From positions 58,547,602 to 58,611,601 of the forward strand of contig OZ026528.1 in assembly GCA_964019695.1 (NCBI GenBank): a stretch of DNA of 64,000 nt. The letters are read 5' to 3'. Under the pieces are notes generated by a model. The model was not told the DNA's origin, made no database searches, and saw only the letters and a list, made by a program, of their open reading frames with translations. This document shows, one piece after another, positions 21,448 to 30,552 of the stretch. The translations under genes were made by a program, and so were the position numbers. The first letter of the stretch is position 1. Each line of letters begins with the position of its first letter. The DNA is from Loripinus fragilis. Lineage: Eukaryota; Mollusca; Bivalvia; Lucinida; Lucinidae.

Positions 21448-21645
21448 TTTGTTTGATTTGATTCTTTACGTTCCATCAACATCTTTCAGTTAAACAGGGA
21501 CGGGTCTTCCTGGGTTGAACCAGTACTAAGCTAGGATAAATGTGTCTTGCTCAAGGACCACAACGCAGTGACCCCGGTGAGGCTCGAGCCCGAGGCCTCT
21601 CGGTCTCGAGTCAAGCGCTCTCAACGGAGCCACTGCGCTCCCCGC
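21448..21645 (-). mobile_element. tRNA-derived SINE, family S1, with target duplication
   Basis: CAGTCACAA is present on both sides (about 21438-21446 and 21646-21654). The minus-strand head GGCTCCGTTGAGAGCGC and GGGCTCGAGCCTCACC box region are visible. It lies in the 3' flank of exon 7. Confidence 0.8.
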
Positions 21646-21677
21646 CAGTCACAATCAACCTGAATCCTATAAGTTCT

Positions 21678-21946
21678 TCATATATGTGTTACCATATGTC
21701 TGTTCAATGAACCCTTTTGAGAAAACCCCCGACCACAAACAGAACATATGAAAGGCTTATCGCCAGTATGCACACGCAGATGTTTCCTCAAGTCCGCAGG
21801 AAAGGCAGAAATTTTTCCACAAATATGACACTGGTCCTTTAACAGTGGCGCACTCTGAGGATTTCTGAATGTCACTTCACTCTGTTGAGTATTGTCAATC
21901 CCTTGCTGTGCTGTATAACTTCTCTGCATGATCAGCTGTTGTGTAT
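21678..21946 (-). CDS. Two-finger C2H2 terminal exon 7 (ISAF subfamily)
   Basis: Acceptor TTTTACAG above 21946, phase 1, TGA at 21678-21680, length 269. Linker [20 protein letters not shown], finger 1 CHIC with helix AFPADLRKH, finger 2 CSVC with helix SQKGSLNRH. The finger 2 change KGH to NRH sets it apart from exons 4-6 and should alter base preference. The MKYS tail is lost: the frame ends THI-stop. Confidence 0.86.
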
Positions 21947-21984
21947 CTGTAAAACATTCAAGGTACAAGTATAAGCTTTTAAAA

Positions 21985-22155
21985 AAACCTTGCCGAGATG
22001 GGGATAAGCTGGATGTGTCATTATGATTTTAGCATTGTGACACCTTGATGAACTACTCATGGAAAGAGCTATCTCATGCTACACCGCTTTGCCGGTGTGT
22101 ACCATAGAGGTTGCAGACTTAGTCAATTATAATTGCCATCCACTTGAGGATGGCA
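21985..22155 (+). repeat. Repeat inverted relative to 43200-43395
   Basis: GATGGGGATAAGCTGGATGT, GGAAAGAGCTATCTCATGCT and TTGCCATCCACTTGAGGATG all recur reverse-complemented near 43200-43395. Unclassified element. Its end is the small hairpin TGCCATCCACTTGAGGATGGCA. Confidence 0.65.
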
Positions 22156-22267
22156 ATAAAATTGAGAAAAATAAAGTTTCAAGAATTTTTATTTGTTGAG
22201 TTGATGCCATATGTCGCAGGGCACCATTCTAGCTATAATGTGTATAACATTCATGTTCCTGTGTTAT

Positions 22268-22403
22268 TTTTTTTGTTTGATTTGATTCTTTACGTCCCAT
22301 CAACAATCTTTCAGTTAAACAGGGACGGGTCTTCCTGGGTTGAACCAGTACTAAGCTAGGATAAATGTGTCTTGCTCAAGGACCACAACGCAGTGACGCC
22401 GGT
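22268..22403 (-). mobile_element. tRNA-derived SINE, family S1, head-truncated
   Basis: ATTTGATTCTTTACGTCCC to CGCAGTGACGCCGGTG matches other copies exactly in order, then stops before the tRNA head. The next base begins a zinc-finger relic. Confidence 0.75.
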
Positions 22404-22545
22404 GTTCTTGCATTCAGCCCTTAAAAACATGTTGTCTCATGCAATGAGTTTTTATGTTTTAAAACAAAGAGAAATGGTTTCTCTCTATGTATGTATTGAT
22501 GTCCATCTCAAAACAACCTTCATCCCAAAAGGAACAAAAACTATT
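22404..22545 (-). pseudogene. Zinc-finger exon relic (CDK type), copy b
   Basis: CATGTTGTCTCATGCAATGA, AACAAAGAGAAATGGTTTCT and TGTATTGATGTCCATCTC match copies a and c. On the minus strand the EKPF linker text survives, but the cysteine pairs do not. Confidence 0.55.
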
Positions 22546-23024
22546 TATAACGTCACTTGTTATAACAGAATATTCAATATCTGACATAACATTGCTGGAA
22601 ACGGATCTGTTTCCATTAAAATTCCCTCTTTATAACAGAATATTCACTTAACGACACCGACAGTATTGAGTAACTTCTGGGATTTCTATTGAAATTAAAT
22701 TCATTATAACAGAATTTTTACCATGTGTCAGATAATTTTGTGATCAGAAAAAGGTCTTTTACATGTTCAGGTTTCTGTCTCACTTGATAAGTGGGAAGCT
22801 TTGTGCATTTTGATGCAATATGAAATTGAACTGATGTATACAAATGGAATAATAGCATTTTAATTCATTTGCATAATATTTTCTTTTACCAAATGATTAT
22901 TATGTGGAAAAATGGTAATGGTAAGAATTTCTTTATAAAAGCAATCAAAGATAGCTTGGAACAAACAGTGTCATAATAAAGAGGGATGACTGTATTCTAC
23001 AATGTTAGAAATGAGAGTTTTTGC

Positions 23025-23172
23025 AATGAGCCCCTAAAAACATGTTGTTGTCTCATGTAATGGGGTTTTTATGTTTTAAAACAAAGAGAAATGGTTTCTC
23101 TTTAGTAAGTATTGACTGCCGTAAAATGTCTATGTGAATTTTATCACAAAGGAAGCAAATATGATCTACAAA
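23025..23172 (-). pseudogene. Zinc-finger exon relic (CDK type), copy c
   Basis: This is the best-kept of three copies. One minus frame reads DHICFLCDKIHIDILRQ then LTKEKPFLFVLKHK: the first C-x2-C is present, TGEKP has become TKEKP, finger 1 histidines are lost and finger 2 cysteines read F and V. A stop follows. Confidence 0.6.
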
Positions 23173-23237
23173 ATATAAATGAGATCTTGCACCCAGCCCT
23201 TATCCTTTTGTGTACTGGAGACCCCTAAGCGGGTACT

Positions 23238-23310
23238 TTGGCAAACAGTGAAGACCCAGATGAAATGCAGCATAATGCTGCATTTCATCAGGGTCTGCAC
23301 TGTTTGGCGT
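23238..23310. repeat. Hairpin, GGCAAACAGTGAAGACC family
   Basis: GGCAAACAGTGAAGACCCAG and TCAGGGTCTGCACTGTTTGG enclose GCAGCATAATGCTGC. Half-copies are part of the repeat units immediately to the right. Confidence 0.7.
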
Positions 23311-23659
23311 TTGCTAGGAATAAAATAACCTTCAGGGACAGAAATACATCATAATTTAGAAACTTCTACATGCGACCCCTTAAACTACAAAATAGATATT
23401 CCCATACTTATTGCATTCGTATGTATGGGGAAATCCATCAGAATACATAGGCTTAAAAGTGTTTTATTCACGTTATATTTCACATCAAATCCTTAACAAC
23501 AAACAGAACAGACAGCTCCGTGAGGCATTTTATCTGGGTCTTCACTGTTTGCCAATGTATCCGTTTAAGGAGTTCCAGAAAACAAGGGTTTAAAACCATG
23601 CCTATTCATAAAATGTTTTTCACATTAAATCCTTAACAACAAACGGAACAGACAGCTCT

Positions 23660-24135
23660 CACTGTGGTCATACCACTATGGCAATTTGGGTCTCGTCACT
23701 TATTTCTGTGTTAATGTAACTTTCTCATCATGTTCAATTTCTTCAGTTAATCACAGATAAACGCCCAAAATGCTTGGGTTCCGATTGATTTTGGTTCATC
23801 AAATTCACACTGTGTCTTTTAGCTTTAAAATTATATGAAAACTTTAACATTTGATGTCTATGCATGAAATAACTTATTACGGTTTTGTCATCGCGGATAA
23901 TTAATCAATGAAAAAACCGTATAATTATGACTAAACCATAATTGACAATTTTTCAATATAACTGTAAAAAAACACATTGAAAATCTGATTTTATCTCCGT
24001 TTTGGCAAGACAACACAGAGGTTGTTAATTAGAAGGATGCAATTTCAAAGCAAACATATTCGAAAATTCTCATTTTTGTCAGCCTTTATTTGAATGTAGC
24101 TTTACTATTACACCGGAGTGGGTGAGGAGACCCAA
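23660..24135 (-). repeat. Inverted partner of 20025-20690, inside the array
   Basis: GTCATACCACTATGGCAATT, CATGTTCAATTTCTTCAGTT, GGTTTTGTCATCGCGGATAA and CTCATTTTTGTCAGCC read as the reverse complement of 20025-20690. It splits the first two array units from the rest. Confidence 0.6.
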
Positions 24136-24436
24136 ATTGCTGAAGTGGTACGACCACAGTGAGCTCTGTGACCCATTTCATTTCGGTCTTCACTGTTAGC
24201 TACAGTACACATTAAGGGAGTTCCAGAATACAAAGAAAACAAAGGGTTAAAGCCATGCCTATTCAAGAAATGTTTTTTCATGTTATATTTCACATTAATT
24301 CGTTAACAACAAACAGAACCGACTGTGACAGCTCATGTGGCCCTTTATCTGGCAATCCATTCCGTTTAGGGAGTTCCAGAATACATAGCAAACAAAGGGT
24401 TAAAGCCATGCCGATTCAAGAAATGTTTTTTCATGT

Positions 24437-24611
24437 CAGTGATTTTATTTGGCCATTTTTGAGGCCGTATATGGGAGTCATTCCCAATCCAAAAATGGCC
24501 TTTATTTTCCCAATTTCATGTATTTTAGCTCTTATTTTCCCAATTTTAATAAAATATTTTCCCAAATGTGTAGGAAAAGGTAACTTCCCAAAATCCCAAA
24601 TAAAATCACTG
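24437..24611. mobile_element. 175-base MITE with 16-base TIRs and 5-base target duplication
   Basis: Ends CAGTGATTTTATTTGG and CCAAATAAAATCACTG are perfect 16-base inverted repeats, flanked by CATGT at 24432-24436 and 24612-24616. Removing it rejoins the exon-8-type finger text (TTTTTTCATGTTATATTTC). The superfamily is not clear: CAGTG ends resemble hAT but the duplication is 5 bases. Confidence 0.85.
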
Positions 24612-24848
24612 CATGTTATATTTCACATTAAAACGTTGACCACAAACAGAATAGACAGCTCTGTGACCCATTTCAATCTGGGTCTTCACTGTTAGCTACA
24701 GTACACATTTAGGGGGTTCCAGAATACAAAGTAAACAAAGGGTTAAAGCCATGCCTCTTCATAAAATGTTTTTTCATGTTATATTTCACATTAAACCGTT
24801 AACAACAAACAGAACAGACAGCTCTGTGACCCATTTCATCTGGGTCTT

Positions 24849-25023
24849 CACTGTTAGGCTTGATTTTTTTTATTGGTTGATTTACGGGAATTTTATTTCA
24901 GATGGACGAAAAAAAATAAATAAAAAAGCTCTGAAAATGACCAGTTAACAGGTCATTTTCAGAGCTTTTTGTTTTTTTTGCTTTTTTAGTTGGGTTTCTA
25001 AATCAACTAATAACAATCTGGCC
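24849..25023. mobile_element. TTA-flanked MITE, GGCCAGATT family, inside the array
   Basis: GGCTTGATTTTTTTTATTGG at the left and TTATTAGTTGATTTAG-type text inverted at the right, ending AATCTGGCC, with TTA on both sides. The centre is the perfect hairpin GCTCTGAAAATGACCAGTTA with its inverse. The sister copy at 58312-58744 has TAA flanks. A 3-base TWA duplication suggests PIF/Harbinger. The exon 8 stop lies at its right edge. Confidence 0.65.
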
Positions 25024-25271
25024 TTAGGGGGTTCCAGAATACAAAGAAAACAAAGGGTTAAAGCCATGCCGATTCAAGAAATGTTTTTTCATGTTATATT
25101 TCACATTAAAACGTTGACCGCAAACCGAACAGACAAAGGGTTTCTCTCCAGTATGTATTCTGGTGTGCCTGTTAAGCGCCCATCTTGTACCAAACTTTTT
25201 ATGACAATATGTACAAACATGATCTTCTTGAGTAACAGCCGTTTCTGTTTGATTTCTTGTTGACCAGTTAC
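25024..25271 (-). CDS. Two-finger C2H2 terminal exon 8
   Basis: The exon has no early methionine, so simple ATG-based searches miss it. Acceptor AATTTCAG above 25271, phase 1 (xGT, Gly if G precedes), stop TAA at 25024-25026, length 248. Linker [18 protein letters not shown], finger 1 CTYC with helix [14 protein letters not shown], finger 2 CSVC with helix NVKYNMKKH and H-x4-H, tail [13 protein letters not shown]. The last residues come from repeat-unit sequence (TTCCAGAATAC), so the true older stop may have been lost. Downstream lie decayed copies of its own 3' end. Confidence 0.85.
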
Positions 25272-25319
25272 CTGAAATTATAGAAAAGCACTCTTAAAGC
25301 AATGACACATTTTATAGTG

Positions 25320-25690
25320 ATATAGAGGATCTTACATGAGTGCTCATGTTTTATTGAATTTATTAAACCAGTTGGGATAAAGAGATAAAATGCGAGGCTT
25401 GCCGAGCATCTTATCTCTTTTTTGCAACGAGTTTCATAAATTCAATAAATCAAGAGCATGAATATTAGATTCTATTTATCATATGACATTAAGATTACTT
25501 TGAAATCTCATTTCTGCCGTAAAAACGTTATAATTTTGTCATTATGTACGCAACGTTGTTATGGACGTCATAACGTTTCCCGAAAATCGATAAACCACTA
25601 GTGGTTTACAGATTTTATTGCATGGCGTTATTTCACTCCCAGACGCGACGTCATATGATAAAAACCATTATTCAATTGGATGTTTCTGTA
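25320..25690. mobile_element. Foldback element, TTATTGAATTTATTAA family, copy 1
   Basis: GAGTGCTCATGTTTTATTGA and the inverted TTCAATAAATCAAGAGCATG surround AAGAGATAAAATGCGAGGC and its inverse. Copies near 32140-32300 and 60700-60850. The right part (CGTTATAACGTTTCCC) is less clear. Confidence 0.6.
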
Positions 25691-25753
25691 TTAACCCTTG
25701 TCATGCATTATATTTTTGCTTCTATGCAATAACACTCCAACTCAATTTTTCAG

Positions 25754-25990
25754 TATTCAAGAAGCAATGGCATGTATTTTAAATCTGAGAAACAGTGTGG
25801 ATGATGGTCAAGTGATCAGATGGCTTTGTGAGAAGCCAGCTGATCTTAATCTACAGTGTTCTCAAATAGACGTAAATCTGGGCTCAGAAGAACAAGCATT
25901 AAGACATGTTTCCAGCACAATCTTTAGAGTTGTTTGAATGATCATCAAATGATAAGTCATCGAAAATTGCAACAAATCATTGAGATCCAG
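25754..25990 (+). other. Candidate antisense exon (plus strand)
   Basis: The stretch is bounded by ATTTTTCAG before 25754 and CCAG-GTGAGT after 25990, good acceptor and donor consensus on the plus strand, opposite to the zinc-finger exons. The frame from the acceptor is open for 61 codons (IQEAMACILNLRNSVDDGQ at the start) and ends at 25937. I do not recognise the protein. It could be an exon of an antisense gene, an lncRNA exon, or chance. Confidence 0.25.
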
Positions 25991-26109
25991 GTGAGTTAAT
26001 GATACTGGTTAATGGCTTAATCCAACATATATCCAGATGAGACAACTGAATCTATAGTCTCACCAGAATCTACATATAAATAAGTAACCACAGGTTTAGA
26101 TAAACAAAA

Positions 26110-26275
26110 AAATTCAGCGTAAAGTTGCAAATATTTCCTTACCCATAATTTTTAGCATATGTTTTGGGTGCTCAAAAGAACCGTCTCATTGAGACGGTTC
26201 TTAGAGTACCCACAACATATGTTTTGGTTGAGAAATAAGAAAATTAATTTTCTGTTACGCACTCTTAACTAAAGT
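26110..26275. mobile_element. Palindromic AAGAACCGTCTC element, copy 4
   Basis: GGTGCTCAAAAGAACCGTCT with GAGACGGTTCTTAGAGTACC at about 26168-26212, flanked by the family side blocks AGCGTAAAGTTGCAAATA and TACGCACTCTTA. Confidence 0.7.
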
Positions 26276-26382
26276 CCTGAGTAACATTGATTTGTTGCAA
26301 TATTCAATGACCATGTACCCTTCTCAATGTGTATGCCATGTGATATGTGCCAAATTATGAAACTTGTACTTTTTGCACACGC

Positions 26383-26643
26383 CAGGGGACAAAAATTCCA
26401 CTCGTCTGCTAGTAATTACGAGTAAAATCTAGAAAGGACGAGTAAATCTTCCCAAAGCACTCGTCCCACAGGACGAGTGCTTTGGGAAGAATAACTCGAG
26501 GAAGTCACATTGCATATTACTCCCTTATGTTCTTTATTGCATACGCTTTTAAAGGACAAGTGCATGTGTTTGCAGGACGAGTGAAAATTGTAAGTCACTC
26601 GTCCTGTAGGACAAGTACAATATTGAAATATTTTTGTCCCCTG
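26383..26643. mobile_element. MITE with CAGGGGACAAAAA ends
   Basis: CAGGGGACAAAAATTCC and ATATTTTTGTCCCCTG are inverted ends and CACGC lies on both sides, a 5-base duplication. The interior is a set of GGACGAGTG / CACTCGTCC inverted blocks, including GAGTGCTTTGGGAAGA and its inverse. Confidence 0.75.
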
Positions 26644-26774
26644 CACGCTTTATATTTTGAACATTTCACGTGATTGTGACAGCCAAATATTAAATGCATA
26701 AATTCTAAGCATTTTTTTTTTCAAACACACTGCAGGTCAGTTCTTTAAAGTTTTGGTGAACTTCCCAATTTATG

Positions 26775-26970
26775 AAAAATTGTTTGTTGGCGTCTTTAAG
26801 TTCTAGTCAACAATTTTTCAGTGATGTTGGGACGGGTCTTCCTGGGTTGAACCAGTACTAAGCAATGACCAATGTATCTTGCTCAAGGTGCAGGTGAGGC
26901 TCAAATCCACAACCCTTCCATCTCGAGTCAAGTATTATACCACTGAGCCACTGAGCCACTGAGCTCCCTT
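26775..26970 (-). mobile_element. tRNA-derived SINE, family S1
   Basis: GGGACGGGTCTTCCTGGG to CCACTGAGCTCCC, with a small GAGCCACT tandem in the tRNA head. The tail end near 26785 is diverged. Confidence 0.7.
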
Positions 26971-27238
26971 GCAAATGAAGAAATATTATATGAATGGTAG
27001 TAACATATAGCTCAGATACCAGAAATTAGGCAATTTTGAATATTGTATCTTTGTTGTTAGCAATTTGGTGGGAAACCCTTTCTGCGGTTTTAAATCTTTT
27101 CAAAATTATTTTTCAGGTATGATGAGACTGATATGAGTAGAGAATACATACTTGATACTGATTTTTAATCTACATTTTTTATGTCCAAATATTTTCATGC
27201 TGGGTAATTTTTCATGATTTTTTCGTCATCTGCAGTGC

Positions 27239-27240
<2 letters not shown>

Positions 27241-27271
<31 letters not shown>
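27241..27271. repeat. Poly-T tract
   Basis: About 30 consecutive T after GTGCTGA. Likely an old retroelement tail or a simple repeat. Confidence 0.85.
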
Positions 27272-27344
27272 CAAATTAACTTTTTTTAAAAATTTCTTCC
27301 TGAATACCATCAGTGTCAAACAGATTGAGATCCAGATCATAACA

Positions 27345-27573
27345 TTTTATGAGGCCTGACCTGGGTCCAAACTGTTTGCAAGCTTGCAGTATGCTTATAA
27401 AATATATTCACAATTTCGAGTTTAAATGGTCAATAATTGTTTTCTTTAGATAAAAAATAATCAGAGAGGCTATTGCAATCTGCTTAATTCATTATTTTGA
27501 GGTTGGCTTTCTGCGGAAAGTCAGACTAAAAAAACTTAATTCAAAAATAATCCTGAAAACGTTCATCCATGAA
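27345..27573. mobile_element. Foldback element, CATGGGTGAAAGTT family, degraded
   Basis: GCAGTATGCTTATAAAATAT, GTTTAAATGGTCAATAATTG, ATTTTGAGGTTGGCTTTCTG and CTGAAAACGTTCATCCATG match copies 1-3. The left end is eroded. Confidence 0.6.
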
Positions 27574-27744
27574 CAAAGCAAATGTCTGTATAAACCATTT
27601 TCAGCAATAATTTTCTTCTCTGTGAATAAGGCAAATATGTCTGTACAATCATTGACTAATACTTTGTGTTTCCTTTTCATGAACATGGTGAATAATTTAT
27701 GTAACTATAAACTTCTAGTCTGAGTGAACATTTTCTTCTCCTTT

Positions 27745-27973
27745 AACCTTTTACTCCATTGGCTATTTTTAGATCATGACATCATTTTCTATTTTTAAGC
27801 AACGTTGAAAAAATTCAAAAAAAGTTTAAGTAAAGTTTTGGATACTTTTAAAAATATAATGGAAAATTGAGCAATTGCTCCAAATGAGCAAGTGCTCCAT
27901 TTTCCATAATATAATTTTCAAAAACATGATATTTCAAAGGTGTCAAAAGGGGTTATTATGGAGTAAAGGGTTT
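27745..27973. mobile_element. Foldback element, AACCCTTTACTCCATA family, copy 3
   Basis: AACCTTTTACTCCATTGGC and TATGGAGTAAAGGGTT ends, with the hairpin ATGGAAAATTGAGCAATTGC and its inverse in the centre. Confidence 0.75.
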
Positions 27974-28230
27974 ATCAGGCGTCTGTTCACTCTATGAGTA
28001 TCGCTTTGTGTTCTTTTTCATAAACAAGGTGAATATGTCTGTATAGACTATACTAATCCGAGTGAATAATTTCCTTCTCCTTTAATATGACGAATATGTT
28101 CATACAATATATGAGTATCACTTTGTGTTTCCTTTTCATGAACAAGGCGTATATGTCCGTATAAACTAAAAGTCTGAGTGAACAATTTTCATCTCCTTTA
28201 ATAAGGTCCATATAACCTTTGAGTATCACT

Positions 28231-28435
28231 TTCACACCAGATCGGGGGCACTCGTTAATGTTAATACTATCGGCAAATGTAGATAAAAAATAGTGACAAG
28301 AGCTTTCAATAAAAATTTTGTCACTCGACTGGCGGCAAATGGCATTCGAAAACACTATTTCTAGCGATTTTGGATCCACAATCATCATTGTTAAAGAGTC
28401 TTTCGATTGCCGCCTATCCGTTGTGACTTTGCCTT
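28231..28435. mobile_element. Foldback element, CACACCGGGTAGGCGG family, copy 1
   Basis: CACACCAGATCGGGGG at the left and GATTGCCGCCTATCCG with GTTGTG at the right. The interior has CGACTGGCGGCAAATGGCAT. Sister copies at about 30820-31005 and 63088-63255 define the family. Confidence 0.65.
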
Positions 28436-28569
28436 CTAATTTTTTAATGAACAAGGAAAATATATCTGTATAAACCACTAGTCAAAGGGAACAATTTTTC
28501 ATCCTCCTTTACCAAGATGAATATGTCCGTACAATCTTAGAGTATGACTTTGTCAGAGCTTTCCCTAAG

Positions 28570-28740
28570 AATGCATAAAAAATAATTTTGTGTATTTATC
28601 AACCAAAACATATTTTGTGGGTACTCAGAAGAACTGTCTCAATGAGACGGTTCTTTCGAGCACCCAAAAATTATGGGAAAGAACATATTTACAATTTTTG
28701 AATCTTACGCCAACATTTTTTGTTTAGGCCTAAAATAAGA
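28570..28740. mobile_element. Palindromic AAGAACCGTCTC element, copy 5
   Basis: GGTACTCAGAAGAACTGTCT with AGACGGTTCTTTCGAGCACC, flanks AACCAAAACATATTTTGTGG and AAGAACATATTTACAATTT. Confidence 0.7.
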
Positions 28741-28972
28741 AAAATTGTGTGTTTCAGATTACCCGACATTGCCTAATTTTTTGCCCCCGACCCCAAAGTT
28801 TTTAAGCATATTATGGGGATTTCCAAGGGATTCCCCAGGTCGGCCAGTTTGTTTCCCCATCTTCCCATGTAAAAACTTTTAACAAAATAAAGATATTTTC
28901 CTACCTATCTTCCCTATTTTAAAATTTCTTGTAAACTGAAACACACATATTTTTTTTGGGGGGGGGGCCTTA
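28735..28972. mobile_element. Foldback element with TGTGTGTTTCAG arms
   Basis: GGCCTAAAATAAG...GTGTGTTTCAGATTACC on the left and TTGTAAACTGAAACACACAT on the right are inverted. The interior is TTTCCCCATCTTCCC-like. It ends three bases before the exon 9 stop. Confidence 0.5.
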
Positions 28973-28974
28973 TC

Positions 28975-29213
28975 TTAATCAGTGCTTTGTGTTTCCTTTC
29001 CATGAACAACCCGAATATGTCTGTATAAACTACTAGACTGAGTGAACATCCTCCAGCAGAGATGACATCCATGTGGCCGAGCACCAGTATGGCGGCGCTC
29101 ATGTGTTGCAAGATTTGAAGGTCGGTCGAAATTTTTTCCACAAAGCATGCACTGATATTCATTCCGCCGCCTAAGTTTGCTATTTTCAAGTTGGATCTGG
29201 TCGCTGTCAGCGT
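28975..29213 (-). CDS. Two-finger C2H2 terminal exon 9
   Basis: This exon has no usable upstream methionine. Acceptor CTTATTCCAG above 29213, phase 1 (xAC), stop TAA at 28975-28977, length 239. Linker ADSDQIQLENSKLRRRNEYQ. Finger 1 is CMLC with helix DRPSNLATH, then HTGARPHG instead of TGEKP. Finger 2 is CHLC-WRMF with helix TQSSSLYRH and H-x4-H. Tail GKETQSTD. It is a sister of exon 10. Trp in place of Gly after the second cysteine of finger 2 is unusual but outside the zinc ligands. Confidence 0.86.
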
Positions 29214-29348
29214 CTGGAATAAGAGGATAACAAAATCAGAAGTGAGCATATCCATAGCGAAAAATAAATCATGTTTGATAATTAAACATGTTAAAACATA
29301 TGTCTAAACATGCTTTCAAAAACTAAGATCATGTCAGCTGATCATGCT

Positions 29349-29569
29349 TAACCCTTTACTCCACACAAGCGCCTTTGGAAGCCTTTGAACTGTAAGATTT
29401 TTTAAAATATTATGAAAAATGGAACATTTGCTCCTGAGGAGCGAATGTTCCATTTTCCATAATATTTTCAAAACTATTGAAATGTAAAAAAAAAATTTTT
29501 TGGGGAAAATATTTGAAAATTTTAATTATGATGCAATGTTCTAAATATAGCATATGGGGTAAAGGGTTA
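29349..29569. mobile_element. Foldback element, AACCCTTTACTCCATA family, copy 4
   Basis: AACCCTTTACTCCACACAAG and ATATGGGGTAAAGGGTTA ends, with GAAAAATGGAACATTTGCTC and its inverse as a strong hairpin. Confidence 0.75.
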
Positions 29570-29910
29570 TAAAGAACATGTTTGATCATCAAACAGGATT
29601 CTCCTTCAAAACTGAAGTTGCTCTAAAAACTGATAAACTCTAAAAAAAACTGTGGTGAAAGTTGAAAGGATAATAAAGATATAGGATATTACTTTGTTTA
29701 TCAAATATGCTTGAAGAAAATCAAACATGTTCAAACATGATTAAACATAAAAATTAGATAATATTAATAATAGATTTATGCTTTGAACTGTTCTTATTTA
29801 TCTTAAAGCATGTTTGAAAATGGTCTGTTAATGTTTCATTATTTCTGAACATGTTCATAACATTCAATCACGATACTCTTGCTATTGATTCAACTCCGCT
29901 CAAATCCTTT

Positions 29911-30138
29911 GGGCTTCGATGCGAAAACCTGTCTTTGTGTGTTCAGGAACAACAAAGATACAGACCAGCCTGCACATCTGCAGTCTGATCAGCGCCTTTG
30001 TGATTCGCTTATTAGAAAGTATCATAGACTTGCTATGAGCAAAATTTCAATTTTCTAGCTAGTCTCTGTAGTTTCAAAGGCTGTTTTGAGTATGACCTTG
30101 TCGGAAACCCAGAAGACAGGTTTTCTCATCTCGATGCC
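29911..30138. mobile_element. Foldback element, GGGCCT family, copy 5
   Basis: GGGCTTCGATGCGAAAACCT to GTTTTCTCATCTCGATGCC, with CAGCCTGCACATCTGCAGTC and TGATCAGCGCCTTTGTG. Confidence 0.7.
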
Positions 30139-30367
30139 TATATAATGGTTGATCATCGGCTTATTCAACTTATCACTGATTGATAAAACATTGAACAGCA
30201 AAACATGTGACTGTAATAGCTGTCAGTGCACTTTGTTAAGGCTATAGCTAAAAGAGTTTCAAACTTCATGAATATTCATGCTATTAAAGCTCCACCCACC
30301 ATGTTGGTACATTATTAGAACAGGTCAGGTCCACTAGTGTAGGATCATATCTAATCGTATTTGCATT

Positions 30368-30440
30368 GCAAACAGAGTAGACTCTGATCAGGAAGCTCTT
30401 ATAAGAGCTGTCTGATCTGGGTCTCTGCTGTTTGCAAAAG
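30368..30440. repeat. Hairpin, GCAAACAGAGTAGAC family
   Basis: GCAAACAGAGTAGACTCTGA and GATCTGGGTCTCTGCTGTTT around CAGGAAGCTCTTATAAGAGC. Confidence 0.6.
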
Positions 30441-30552
30441 TGTGTCTCTATGAGGTAAAGGGTTAATAAACTATGTTCACTTTGAATGTTTACATGTCTT
30501 GTTTTACATCCCAGTCAACAATTTTCACAGTGATGATGATTTCCTAAGTTAT

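Larger units (their letters stand above)
23410..25023 (-). pseudogene. Tandem array of decayed 3' ends of exon 8
   Basis: About five copies of the last finger of exon 8 sit at roughly 23460-23515, 23600-23660, 24255-24335, 24412-24660 (interrupted) and 24750-24830. Each carries minus-strand text for [15 protein letters not shown]. The glutamine between the cysteines and the F of intact CGQRF is a TAA stop in several copies, and one has Cys to Tyr. Units of about 163-168 bases also contain half a GGCAAACAGTG hairpin and TTCCAGAATACAAAG. Three other elements are inserted in it. Confidence 0.75.
27574..28565 (-). pseudogene. Tandem array of decayed 3' ends of exon 9
   Basis: At least six minus-strand segments near 27590, 27635, 28040, 28085, 28150, 28460 and 28520 contain variants of ATATGTCTGTATAAACTA and TTTCCTTTTCATGAACA. 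In exons 9 and 10 the same text encodes SLYRHIRV and the following tail. Cysteines are absent, and frames shift between units. Two foldback elements (27745-27973 and 28231-28435) are inserted. All of this lies downstream of exon 9. Confidence 0.7.

Noticed and set aside
24437..24611. Assignment of the 175-base MITE to hAT
   Set aside because: CAGTG ends fit, but the target duplication is 5 rather than 8 bases, so I left the superfamily open.
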